A stretch of 18,162 nt of DNA, from assembly GCA_002311345.1 (NCBI GenBank), contig DCAA01000006.1:208949-227110 (forward strand), written 5' to 3'. Origin of the DNA: Planctomycetes bacterium UBA1146. Lineage in GTDB: Bacteria; Planctomycetota; UBA8108; UBA1146. The notes under the pieces are model-generated. The model saw nothing but the letters and a program-made list of their open reading frames with translations. It did no database searches and was not told the origin of the DNA. This document shows positions 8,501 to 14,288 of this stretch, one piece after another (the first letter of the stretch is position 1; each line of letters starts with the position of its first letter). The position numbers were made by a program, and so were the translations under genes.

Positions 8501-9031
8501 ATGACGGGACCCGCAGTCTATCCCGGAACCTTTGATCCGCCGCATCGAGGACACATCGATCTCATCGAGCGTGGTGTTCGGCTTTTCGGAGAACTGGTCG
8601 TGGCTGTTGCGGTTAATCGTGACAAGCAAACGATCTTCACACCCGAAGAGAGAATCGGCTGGCTCGAGAGTTGCACAGCAGATCTCGAGGGCGTGGGGGT
8701 TGTGCGATTCACAGGGCTGGTGGTAAACCTGCTCGCCCGCCAGGATTCCCGGATCCTGCTCAGGGGAATCAGAACCTTTGCAGACTTCGAAGCCGAATAC
8801 ACCATGGCGTTGACGAACCGGAGCATCTCTACCGAGTTCGAGGCGGAGACGGTGTTCGTGATGCCGGCACTGGAACTGTCCCACTACTCGAGCCGACATG
8901 TCAAAGAGATCGCCTCCTTTGGCGGGGACGTACGTTCCTATCTGCCCGAGGAGATCGCTGAGCAGGTCTCTAGCAGGCTCACGGAGTTGCTCGGTCCCGG
9001 CACGGTGGAATCCACCGAGGGTCCCCGGTAG
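8501..9031 (+). CDS. coaD: Pantetheine-phosphate adenylyltransferase
   Basis: CoaD transfers AMP from ATP to 4'-phosphopantetheine to form dephospho-CoA, the penultimate step of coenzyme A synthesis in the cytoplasm. The 176-residue product has the nucleotidyltransferase motif 'GTFDPPHRGH' (9-18, a T/HxGH-type site), the conserved 'LLRGIRTFADFEAEYTMAL' block (~86-104), and 'YSSRHVKEIASFGGDV' (~129-144), the C-terminal ATP-binding region. Length is slightly above the usual ~160. An excellent ribosome site AAGGAGG (8490-8496) sits 4 nt before the ATG. It is only 13 nt after lptD and so is probably co-transcribed with it. Certain. Confidence 0.96.
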   Translation: MTGPAVYPGTFDPPHRGHIDLIERGVRLFGELVVAVAVNRDKQTIFTPEERIGWLESCTADLEGVGVVRFTGLVVNLLARQDSRILLRGIRTFADFEAEYTMALTNRSISTEFEAETVFVMPALELSHYSSRHVKEIASFGGDVRSYLPEEIAEQVSSRLTELLGPGTVESTEGPR

Positions 9032-9096
9032 GATCCTTCTCTCGCAGTTCTCCCTGTGGGGGTATTGGGTCATCACGTTGCCAAAGGAGGGTCTCG

Positions 9097-9495
9097 ATGT
9101 CGACAACCGGAAGGAATGCCATCTCGACCGATGGCGCCCCGGCTGCTATCGGACCCTATTCCCAGGCCATCGAGGTGGATCGCTGGGTGTACTGCTCTGG
9201 CCAGATCCCCATCGATCCTGCCGATGGTTCGCTGGTGAACGGGATCGAGCAGCAGACAAGACAGGTTCTGATCAATCTCGGCGAAGTCCTTCGAGCTGCA
9301 GGGTGTGATTACTCCGACGTCGTCAAGACCACAGTGTATCTGTCCGACATCGGCAATTTCATGGCCATGAATCAGACCTACTCCCAGTTCTTCATAGAAC
9401 CGTTTCCGGCACGTGCGTGCATCGAAGCGTCCGCATTGCCGAAGAATGTTCAGATAGAGATCGATGCCGTCGCCTGGAAGCGAGAAGCGAATTGA
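9097..9495 (+). CDS. ridA: RidA family enamine/imine deaminase
   Basis: RidA hydrolyses reactive enamine/imine intermediates such as 2-aminoacrylate made by PLP enzymes, protecting them from damage. The 132-residue product spans the full YjgF/YER057c/UK114 family: 'ISTDGAPAAIGPYSQAI' (9-25), 'VYCSGQIPIDP' (31-41), 'VVKTTVYLSD' and the signature 'PARACIEASALPKNVQIEID' (104-123). The catalytic Arg of the family corresponds to R107. The ribosome site AAAGGAGG (9083-9090) lies 6 nt from the ATG. The stop codon overlaps the TTG start of the next gene, so translation of the ATPases is probably coupled to it. The functional link to peptide transport is not known. Confidence 0.95.
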   Translation: MSTTGRNAISTDGAPAAIGPYSQAIEVDRWVYCSGQIPIDPADGSLVNGIEQQTRQVLINLGEVLRAAGCDYSDVVKTTVYLSDIGNFMAMNQTYSQFFIEPFPARACIEASALPKNVQIEIDAVAWKREAN

Positions 9496-10508
9496 ATGGC
9501 GAATCTCCGCTGTTGGAGATCGAAGATCTTCAGACCTGGTTCTACACCGATGACGGTGTCGGCAAGGCTGTCGATGGGGTCAGTTATTCGATCCAGCCAG
9601 GTGAGACCCTCGGTGTTGTCGGAGAATCGGGCTGCGGGAAATCCGTCACTGCGATGAGCATATTGCAATTGGTACCGACTCCGCCGGGAAAATATGTCGG
9701 TGGGGAGATTCGTTTCCGCGGCGAGAATCTGCTCGAGCGCTCTGAAAAACAGATGCGAGAGATTCGTGGCAAGGAGATCGCCGTCATCTTCCAGGAGCCG
9801 ATGACGAGCCTGAACCCTGTCTTTCAGGTCGGCGATCAGATCGGCGAGGCATTGCGACTGCACGAAGGGATGTCCAGATCCCAGGCCCGCGAACGCTCGA
9901 TCGATCTATTACGTCTGGTGGGAATTCCTTCGCCCGAAACTCGCGTATCTGAATACCCCCATCAACTCTCAGGAGGGATGAAACAGCGCGTCATGATCGC
10001 CATGGCGCTGGCGTGCAATCCAGCGCTGCTGATCGCCGATGAGCCGACCACGGCGCTCGATGTGACGATTCAGGCACAGATCCTCGAGTTATTGCGGGAT
10101 CTCCAGCGAGAAAAGGGCATGGCCATCTTGCTGATCACCCACGATCTCGGTGTGGTCGCCGAGAACGCTGATCATGTCGTTGTGATGTATGCAGGAAAAG
10201 TGGTGGAGAGGGCACCAGTCGATGAACTGTTTGGGAGCCCCAAACACCCGTACACGCTCGGATTGTTTCGATCGTTGCCACGTCTCGATAACAAAAGGGA
10301 TCGACTGGAAGTCATCGAGGGCAATGTCCCCAATCCACTGGATTTTCCCAGCGGCTGTAAATTTCGTCCTCGTTGTCGCCATGCCACTGAGGAGTGTGCT
10401 CGAACAGAACCTCAGTTACAGGAGATCGATGACGAGCATCAGGTCGCCTGTCACCACTGGGCGAATCTGGTCGAGATGGAATCCGGCAACGAAGGAGCAG
10501 ATCAGTGA
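9492..10508 (+). CDS. oppD: Peptide ABC transporter ATPase, OppD/DppD type
   Basis: This is one of the two ATPase subunits that power oligopeptide or dipeptide import. The frame is open further upstream, but the family's N-terminus ('LLEIEDLQTWF') fits a TTG start at 9492, whose bases overlap the ridA stop (TTGA); a CTG/TTG at 9510-9513 is an alternative. The product is 338 residues. It has Walker A 'GESGCGKS' (~44-51), Q-loop 'VIFQEP' (~101), signature 'LSGGMKQR' (~159-166), Walker B 'LLIADEP' (~179-185) and H-loop 'ITHDLG'. It ends in the oligopeptide C-terminal domain with 'HPYTLGL' and a four-cysteine cluster (C at about 289, 295, 302 and 320). No permease or binding protein is nearby. 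OppD and DppD cannot be told apart here. Confidence 0.92.
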   Translation: MNGESPLLEIEDLQTWFYTDDGVGKAVDGVSYSIQPGETLGVVGESGCGKSVTAMSILQLVPTPPGKYVGGEIRFRGENLLERSEKQMREIRGKEIAVIFQEPMTSLNPVFQVGDQIGEALRLHEGMSRSQARERSIDLLRLVGIPSPETRVSEYPHQLSGGMKQRVMIAMALACNPALLIADEPTTALDVTIQAQILELLRDLQREKGMAILLITHDLGVVAENADHVVVMYAGKVVERAPVDELFGSPKHPYTLGLFRSLPRLDNKRDRLEVIEGNVPNPLDFPSGCKFRPRCRHATEECARTEPQLQEIDDEHQVACHHWANLVEMESGNEGADQ

Positions 10509-11518
10509 CCGCAAACGGTACTCCACTGCTGGAGGTCCGGGATTTGCGGACCTGGTTCCCGATACGAAGTGGCGTATTTTCACGCGTGACTGCTCACGTG
10601 AAGGCGGTCGATGGAGTGAGTTTTCGAGTGGGTCGGCAGGAGACCCTCGGTCTCGTCGGCGAATCCGGTTGTGGTAAGACGACGGTCGGGCGGTCGATCT
10701 TGAGGCTGGTCGAACCGACCGAGGGCACCGTCATTTTCGACGGTCAGGATGTTCGCGCCACCGAGGGATCCTCGCTGAGAGATCTTCGCAAACGGATGCA
10801 GATCATCTTCCAGGATCCGTACGGATCGCTGAATCCGCGTATGACTGTCGGCTCGATTCTCACCGAGGGCCCCAAGATCCATCAGATGGGCAACGCTAGC
10901 GAAATTCGTGGTCGAATCGAGCATCTGATGGATCGCTGTGGGCTTGACCCGGTGAACCACATCAATCGATACCCCCATGAGTTTTCAGGAGGACAGAGGC
11001 AGCGCATCGGAATCGCCCGTGCGCTCTCGGTGGAGCCAGAGTTCATCGTCTGTGACGAGGCGGTGAGTGCTCTCGATGTGTCGATTCAGGCCCAGATCAT
11101 CAACTTGTTGCTCGATCTCCAGCAGGAGTTCGATCTTTCCTATCTGTTCATCGCACACGATCTGGCGGTGGTGGAACACATCAGTCATCGGGTGGCGGTG
11201 ATGTATCTGGGCAAGATCGTCGAGGAGTCTCCCGCTACTGAACTCTACAGTAACCCCCGGCATCCCTACACCAAGGCGCTCCTCTCGGCAGTTCCTGAAC
11301 CCGACATCCAGCGACGCAGGAATCGCATCCTGCTGGAGGGCGACGTTCCATCTCCGATCAATCCTCCCTCTGGCTGTTCATTCCATACTCGTTGTCCCAG
11401 CGCAGGAAATCGATGTAGCCTCGAGGTTCCACACGCTTTCGAGGTGGGAAGCGAGCATCGTAGTTTTTGCTGGCTCGAGGACGAGGCCGGTGTTGGCTCG
11501 ACCAAGGTGCAGTCCTAG
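10505..11518 (+). CDS. oppF: Peptide ABC transporter ATPase, OppF/DppF type
   Basis: This is the partner ATPase of the preceding gene. The GTG at 10505 overlaps the previous stop (GTGA), with AAGGAG (10492-10497) at 7 nt. The product is 337 residues. It has Walker A 'GESGCGKT' (52-59), Q-loop 'IIFQDPYGSLNPR' (101-112), signature 'FSGGQRQR' (160-167), Walker B 'FIVCDEAVSALD' (180-191) and H-loop 'IAHDLAV'. The C-terminal peptide-transporter extension has 'HPYTKALLSAVP' and cysteines at 291, 297, 304 and 322. The 'DPYGSLNP' and 'DEAVSALDVS' sequences are hallmarks of the F-type subunit rather than D-type. Both ATPases look intact, so a functional heterodimer with permeases encoded elsewhere is likely. 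Confidence 0.93.
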   Translation: MTANGTPLLEVRDLRTWFPIRSGVFSRVTAHVKAVDGVSFRVGRQETLGLVGESGCGKTTVGRSILRLVEPTEGTVIFDGQDVRATEGSSLRDLRKRMQIIFQDPYGSLNPRMTVGSILTEGPKIHQMGNASEIRGRIEHLMDRCGLDPVNHINRYPHEFSGGQRQRIGIARALSVEPEFIVCDEAVSALDVSIQAQIINLLLDLQQEFDLSYLFIAHDLAVVEHISHRVAVMYLGKIVEESPATELYSNPRHPYTKALLSAVPEPDIQRRRNRILLEGDVPSPINPPSGCSFHTRCPSAGNRCSLEVPHAFEVGSEHRSFCWLEDEAGVGSTKVQS

Positions 11519-11554
11519 ATTCAGGGTCTCCTGGTAGAAGGAAAAGGTCAACAG

Positions 11555-12898
11555 TTGCCCAGTTGCGCTTTCGTGACCTTCGGTTGCAAGATCAACCAGT
11601 ACGAAACCCAGGCGATCCGTGAAGAGATCATCGATCTCGGTTACCAGGAGCGTGACAAACCGGTCGATACCGACCTGATCGTGGTCAACTCCTGCACCGT
11701 TACCGAACGAGCCGGTGAAAAGGTACACGACCGCATCCGTTCGCTCGTTGGCAAGAATCCAAACGCTACCATCATCGTCACCGGTTGCATGACCGAAGAT
11801 GATCGGGTGCGATTGGATAAAATTCCTGGCGTGGTGCATCTCATCGGAAACGAGGAAAAACATCGAATCGCGGAGGTGGTGCAGGGAGCAGCCCTTCTCG
11901 AGAAAAAACCAGGACGCAAATCACGTGATATCTTCTCCCTCGAGGTGTCCGGTTTTGCCGGCCGAACCAGAGCTTTCCTGAAGATCCAGGACGGTTGTGA
12001 TTCTTTCTGTAGTTACTGCATCCTGCCCTATCTTCGGGGCAGTTCCCGCAGCAGGGAACCCGAGGCGGTGATCGACGAGGCCAGACGCCTCGCGGCTGCC
12101 GGTTTCATGGAACTGGTGCTGACGGGGATCCACCTGCGGCAGTGGGCCAGGGACCTGGGGGTCGAAGATGGTCTTGCCAACCTGCTGACTCGACTGAGGC
12201 AGATCGACGGCATCGAACGGATTCGTCTCTCATCCATCGGGGAGGGCGCCTTCAGCGATTCGTTCCTGCGCGCCTTTGGTCTCGACGAAGGGCTGTGTCG
12301 TTTCTTCCATGTTCCGCTTCAAAGTGGCAGCGATCGGATCCTCGAGCGGATGCGTCGCGATTACACCGTCGATGAGTTTGTTGCGGCGATGGAGCGGACC
12401 AGGGACCAGTTGCCGAAAGCGGTGATTGCCACTGATGTCATCGTCGGCTTTCCCGGAGAAACAGAAGGGGACTTCGAGCAGACCCTTTCGATCATCGAAA
12501 GACTACGTTTCCAGAAGGTCCATCTGTTTCCGTATAGCCCGCGCCCCAGAACCGTGGCCGCTCGCCTCGATGGTCACCTGTCACCCGAGGTGCGCCAGCG
12601 CCGCATGGAACAAGCGCGCCAGTTGTGTGACGATGTCCAGGCGGCGGAACTGGATCGACGCATCGGTGACCGAGTACGGGTGCTGGTCGAATCGGTACAG
12701 CAGCATCCGGATCGGGTCACCGGCGAGGGACTGAGTCGGGAGGGTCTGCGCGTCGATATAGAGCAGCGACGAACGGGTCTGCTGCGCCGAGGAACCGAGG
12801 TCGCCGTGACCATCGACCAGCGCCACGGAGCTCGTCTACAGGCGCGGATGGAGCCGGTGACCGTTCGGGATGGGGATCCAGCTTGTCAAATCAGTTGA
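11555..12898 (+). CDS. mtaB: tRNA t6A37 methylthiotransferase (MtaB type)
   Basis: MtaB adds a methylthio group to t6A at position 37 of tRNAs that read ANN codons, giving ms2t6A. The product is 447 residues from a TTG start with AAAGG (11543-11547) 7 nt upstream. The N-terminal MTTase domain has the cluster cysteines C11 ('FGCKINQYE', the GCK-NQ form that separates MtaB from MiaB), C47 ('VVNSCTVT') and C78 ('IVTGCM'). The radical-SAM motif CxxxCxxC lies at C148, C152 and C155 ('QDGCDSFCSYCILPYLRG'). Further blocks are 'HVPLQSGSDRILERMRR' and 'TDVIVGFPGET', then a TRAM-like C-terminal domain (~365-432). The coding end overlaps the next gene by 16 nt. Confidence 0.94.
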   Translation: MPSCAFVTFGCKINQYETQAIREEIIDLGYQERDKPVDTDLIVVNSCTVTERAGEKVHDRIRSLVGKNPNATIIVTGCMTEDDRVRLDKIPGVVHLIGNEEKHRIAEVVQGAALLEKKPGRKSRDIFSLEVSGFAGRTRAFLKIQDGCDSFCSYCILPYLRGSSRSREPEAVIDEARRLAAAGFMELVLTGIHLRQWARDLGVEDGLANLLTRLRQIDGIERIRLSSIGEGAFSDSFLRAFGLDEGLCRFFHVPLQSGSDRILERMRRDYTVDEFVAAMERTRDQLPKAVIATDVIVGFPGETEGDFEQTLSIIERLRFQKVHLFPYSPRPRTVAARLDGHLSPEVRQRRMEQARQLCDDVQAAELDRRIGDRVRVLVESVQQHPDRVTGEGLSREGLRVDIEQRRTGLLRRGTEVAVTIDQRHGARLQARMEPVTVRDGDPACQIS

Positions 12899-13617
12899 AT
12901 CCAGCGCCGAATCTGTCGTCGCGGCAGGGATTTCCCCATTTCGGTGCGGATGTTCATCGACGGGCGATGGTCGGCTGGGGCATCCGGCGCTCCCTCGGAT
13001 CTGCTGCAGGAGCTGCCGAAACGGTCGAAGCGGCGGTTTCCGGGTCGATGACGCCGCTCGAGCAGATGGCGATCCAGGTCGCTGAATGCCGGGATTGTGG
13101 TCTGTGTGAGACCAGAAACCTGACCGCCTTCGGGGTCGGTGATCCCGATGCGGATCTGATGTTCGTGGGGGAGGCCCCCGGCTCCGAGGAGGATCGCCGG
13201 GGTGAGCCGTTCGTGGGCCGGGCCGGACAACTGCTCGACAGGATCATCGCTGCCATGGGGTTACGTCGCGATCAGGTTTACATTGCCAATGTATTGAAAT
13301 GTCGTCCGCCCGGCAATCGAGATCCCCTGCCGCCGGAGATCGAGGCTTGCCGGGGCTACCTGGAGGCCCAGATCCGCCTCATTCGGCCCACCATCCTGGT
13401 TGCCCTGGGGCGGCCAGCGGCCTGCTGGCTGTGTGGTCAGGACACGTCCCTGGCGCGGCTACGAGGTCAGCAGCACGACTGGCAGGGGATTCCTGTGGTG
13501 CCCACCTACCACCCCGCTTATCTGCTGCGCCAGGAGCAATACAAGGCTCATTGCTGGCAAGATCTGCAGCGGGTCATCGAGCACCTCGGTCTGACTCCGC
13601 CGAGCGGCCACTCCTGA
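12883..13617 (+). CDS. udg: Type-4 (UdgA family) uracil-DNA glycosylase
   Basis: This enzyme removes uracil from DNA, starting base-excision repair. The core (residues ~57-235) matches the iron-sulfur type-4 family: cysteines C69 and C72 (C-x2-C), C140 ('LKCRPPGNRDPLPPEI') and C156 (15 residues later) fit the known ligand spacing for a [4Fe-4S] cluster. Motif 1 is 'GEAPGSEEDRRGEPFVGRAG' (96-115), and the C-terminal motif is 'PTYHPAYLLR' (207-216). The start is uncertain: TTG at 12883, inside mtaB, has GGGGA 6 nt upstream and adds a ~55-residue low-complexity N-terminal extension; ATG at 13048 is an alternative that leaves the core intact. Overlap with mtaB suggests coupled expression. It is followed by the long non-coding gap. 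Confidence 0.93.
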   Translation: MSNQLNPAPNLSSRQGFPHFGADVHRRAMVGWGIRRSLGSAAGAAETVEAAVSGSMTPLEQMAIQVAECRDCGLCETRNLTAFGVGDPDADLMFVGEAPGSEEDRRGEPFVGRAGQLLDRIIAAMGLRRDQVYIANVLKCRPPGNRDPLPPEIEACRGYLEAQIRLIRPTILVALGRPAACWLCGQDTSLARLRGQQHDWQGIPVVPTYHPAYLLRQEQYKAHCWQDLQRVIEHLGLTPPSGHS

Positions 13618-13664
13618 TCGTCGCAAGACGCGCCGGATACAGCATCTGCAGATTCTCCGGGACG

Positions 13665-13692
13665 TTGACTCGACCCCTCCTGGATCTATACT
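13665..13692 (+). promoter_or_regulatory. Strong sigma70-type promoter
   Basis: TTGACT (13665-13670) and TATACT (13687-13692) each match five of six consensus bases, with 16-nt spacing. This is the best promoter in the window. Transcription would start near 13698-13700. No protein gene starts within the next 580 nt that I can support, so it points to an RNA gene or a long leader. A 10-bp palindrome ATCTGCAGAT (13644-13653) lies 11 nt upstream of the -35 box. Confidence 0.6.
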
Positions 13693-13697
13693 CCGGT

Positions 13698-13959
13698 TTC
13701 CCAGGGGACTGAGAAGTTCCCTGCGGTGCGCCGTGGGTGGCCACTGTGGGGTCTGGATCGCTTCTGTGGATTGCGGGAAGGAATGCCCCTTGTACCTCGG
13801 AGCGAGGGTATTGCTCCGTTCGAGGCAGGGGAATGGACGTCGTGCCGGGAGTATTGCGCGATGGTCTGCGAGGGAGAGACCGAGAGGTTCTCCCGGGGTA
13901 GGAGACAGACGGATCGGTAAGGATCACGGTTGCCTCCCCGGAATCGCACGGCCCTTTTT
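13698..13959 (+). ncRNA. Candidate structured non-coding RNA or long leader
   Basis: The region begins at the predicted start site of the 13665 promoter and ends in a T5 run (13955-13959). Hairpins I can draw by eye: CAGGGGAC (13702-13709) with GTTCCCTG (13716-13723), an 8-bp stem with one G-U; CGGAGC (13798-13803) with GCTCCG (13813-13818), flanked by CCT/AGG and CCCCT (13786-13790)/AGGGG (13827-13831); GGGAGA (13872-13877) with TCTCCC (13889-13894), then a bulged G, ACC/GGT and a GAGA GNRA loop; GGGG-t-AGG (13895-13902) with CCTCCCC (13933-13939). GCCGTG (13730-13735) can close the element with CACGGC (13947-13952), 2 nt before the T-run. I could not match it to tmRNA, RNase P, SRP or riboswitch consensus; a divergent 6S-type RNA is possible but unproven. 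Confidence 0.35.
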
Positions 13960-14009
13960 CAGCATCTCCATGGTTCGATTTCGCTCCTGGCGTTTCTTCG
14001 AATCGCATC

Positions 14010-14037
14010 GTTACTGATCATGCTGTTACTGATCATG
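14010..14037 (+). repeat. Tandem 15-nt repeat with TGATCA palindromes
   Basis: GTTACTGATCATG occurs at 14010-14022 and again at 14025-14037, with all 13 bases identical and a period of 15 nt. Each copy holds the palindrome TGATCA. A degenerate third copy may follow at about 14040. It could be a regulator-binding array, or chance duplication. Confidence 0.6.
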
Positions 14038-14120
14038 TTTGTACTGGTTTTGCCTTGACGGTTGCCGGTGTATTCGGGTCGACAGGGATAGATGAGGGTG
14101 ACATGGGTGGCGCAAATGAA

Positions 14121-14139
14121 GTCACTGATGTGACCGATG
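14121..14139 (+). repeat. Inverted repeat related to the GTTACTGAT tandem motif
   Basis: GTCAC-TGAT-GTGAC (14121-14134) is a perfect inverted repeat of five bases each side. GTCACTGAT resembles the GTTACTGAT core of the upstream tandem repeat (eight of nine bases). GTGACCGAT (14130-14138) directly follows it as a partial second unit. It could be an operator. Confidence 0.4.
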
Positions 14140-14288
14140 TTTTCGCCTGAACGGTGTGGATTCGATTCGAGTTTCCGCGTGGATCAGATTCGCTCGCCTG
14201 AGTGTCGGCACGATCAGATGAGATGAAGACGCACGACGAGGACGCCTGAAAAAGGCGAGACGGTTGAGAGACGGTGGAGAGAGGAATC

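Larger units (their letters stand above)
13960..14288 (+). other. Non-coding stretch upstream of the pilus operon
   Basis: About 330 nt without a gene I can support. It contains the tandem GTTACTGATCATG repeat (14010-14037), the inverted repeat at 14121-14134, a small hairpin CGCCT-GAAAA-AGGCG (14243-14257), an 8-bp direct repeat GAGACGGT (14257-14264 and 14268-14275), and the pilM ribosome site. TTGACG at 14055-14060 resembles a -35 box, but no acceptable -10 lies at the right distance. The regulation of the pilus operon is probably encoded here or in the RNA upstream. Confidence 0.5.

Noticed and set aside
13698..13959. RNase P RNA, SRP RNA or tmRNA
   Set aside because: Key conserved stretches I looked for (the GAGGAAAGTCC region of RNase P, GGAAGCAGCC of SRP RNA, tRNA-like ends of tmRNA) are absent. 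6S RNA was neither confirmed nor excluded.
13972..13987. T-loop-like sequence GGTTCGATT, suggesting tRNA or tmRNA
   Set aside because: The flanking bases do not form a five-pair T stem, and no acceptor stem, anticodon arm or tmRNA 5' consensus is present.
13733..14017. 94-residue plus-strand frame in the long gap
   Set aside because: Composition rich in R, G and S without domain pattern, no ribosome site, and it covers the candidate RNA hairpins.
14055..14093. TTGACG as -35 box of a pilM promoter
   Set aside because: At 16-18 nt spacing the sequence is around GTCGAC, which does not resemble a -10 box; GATAGA is too far downstream.
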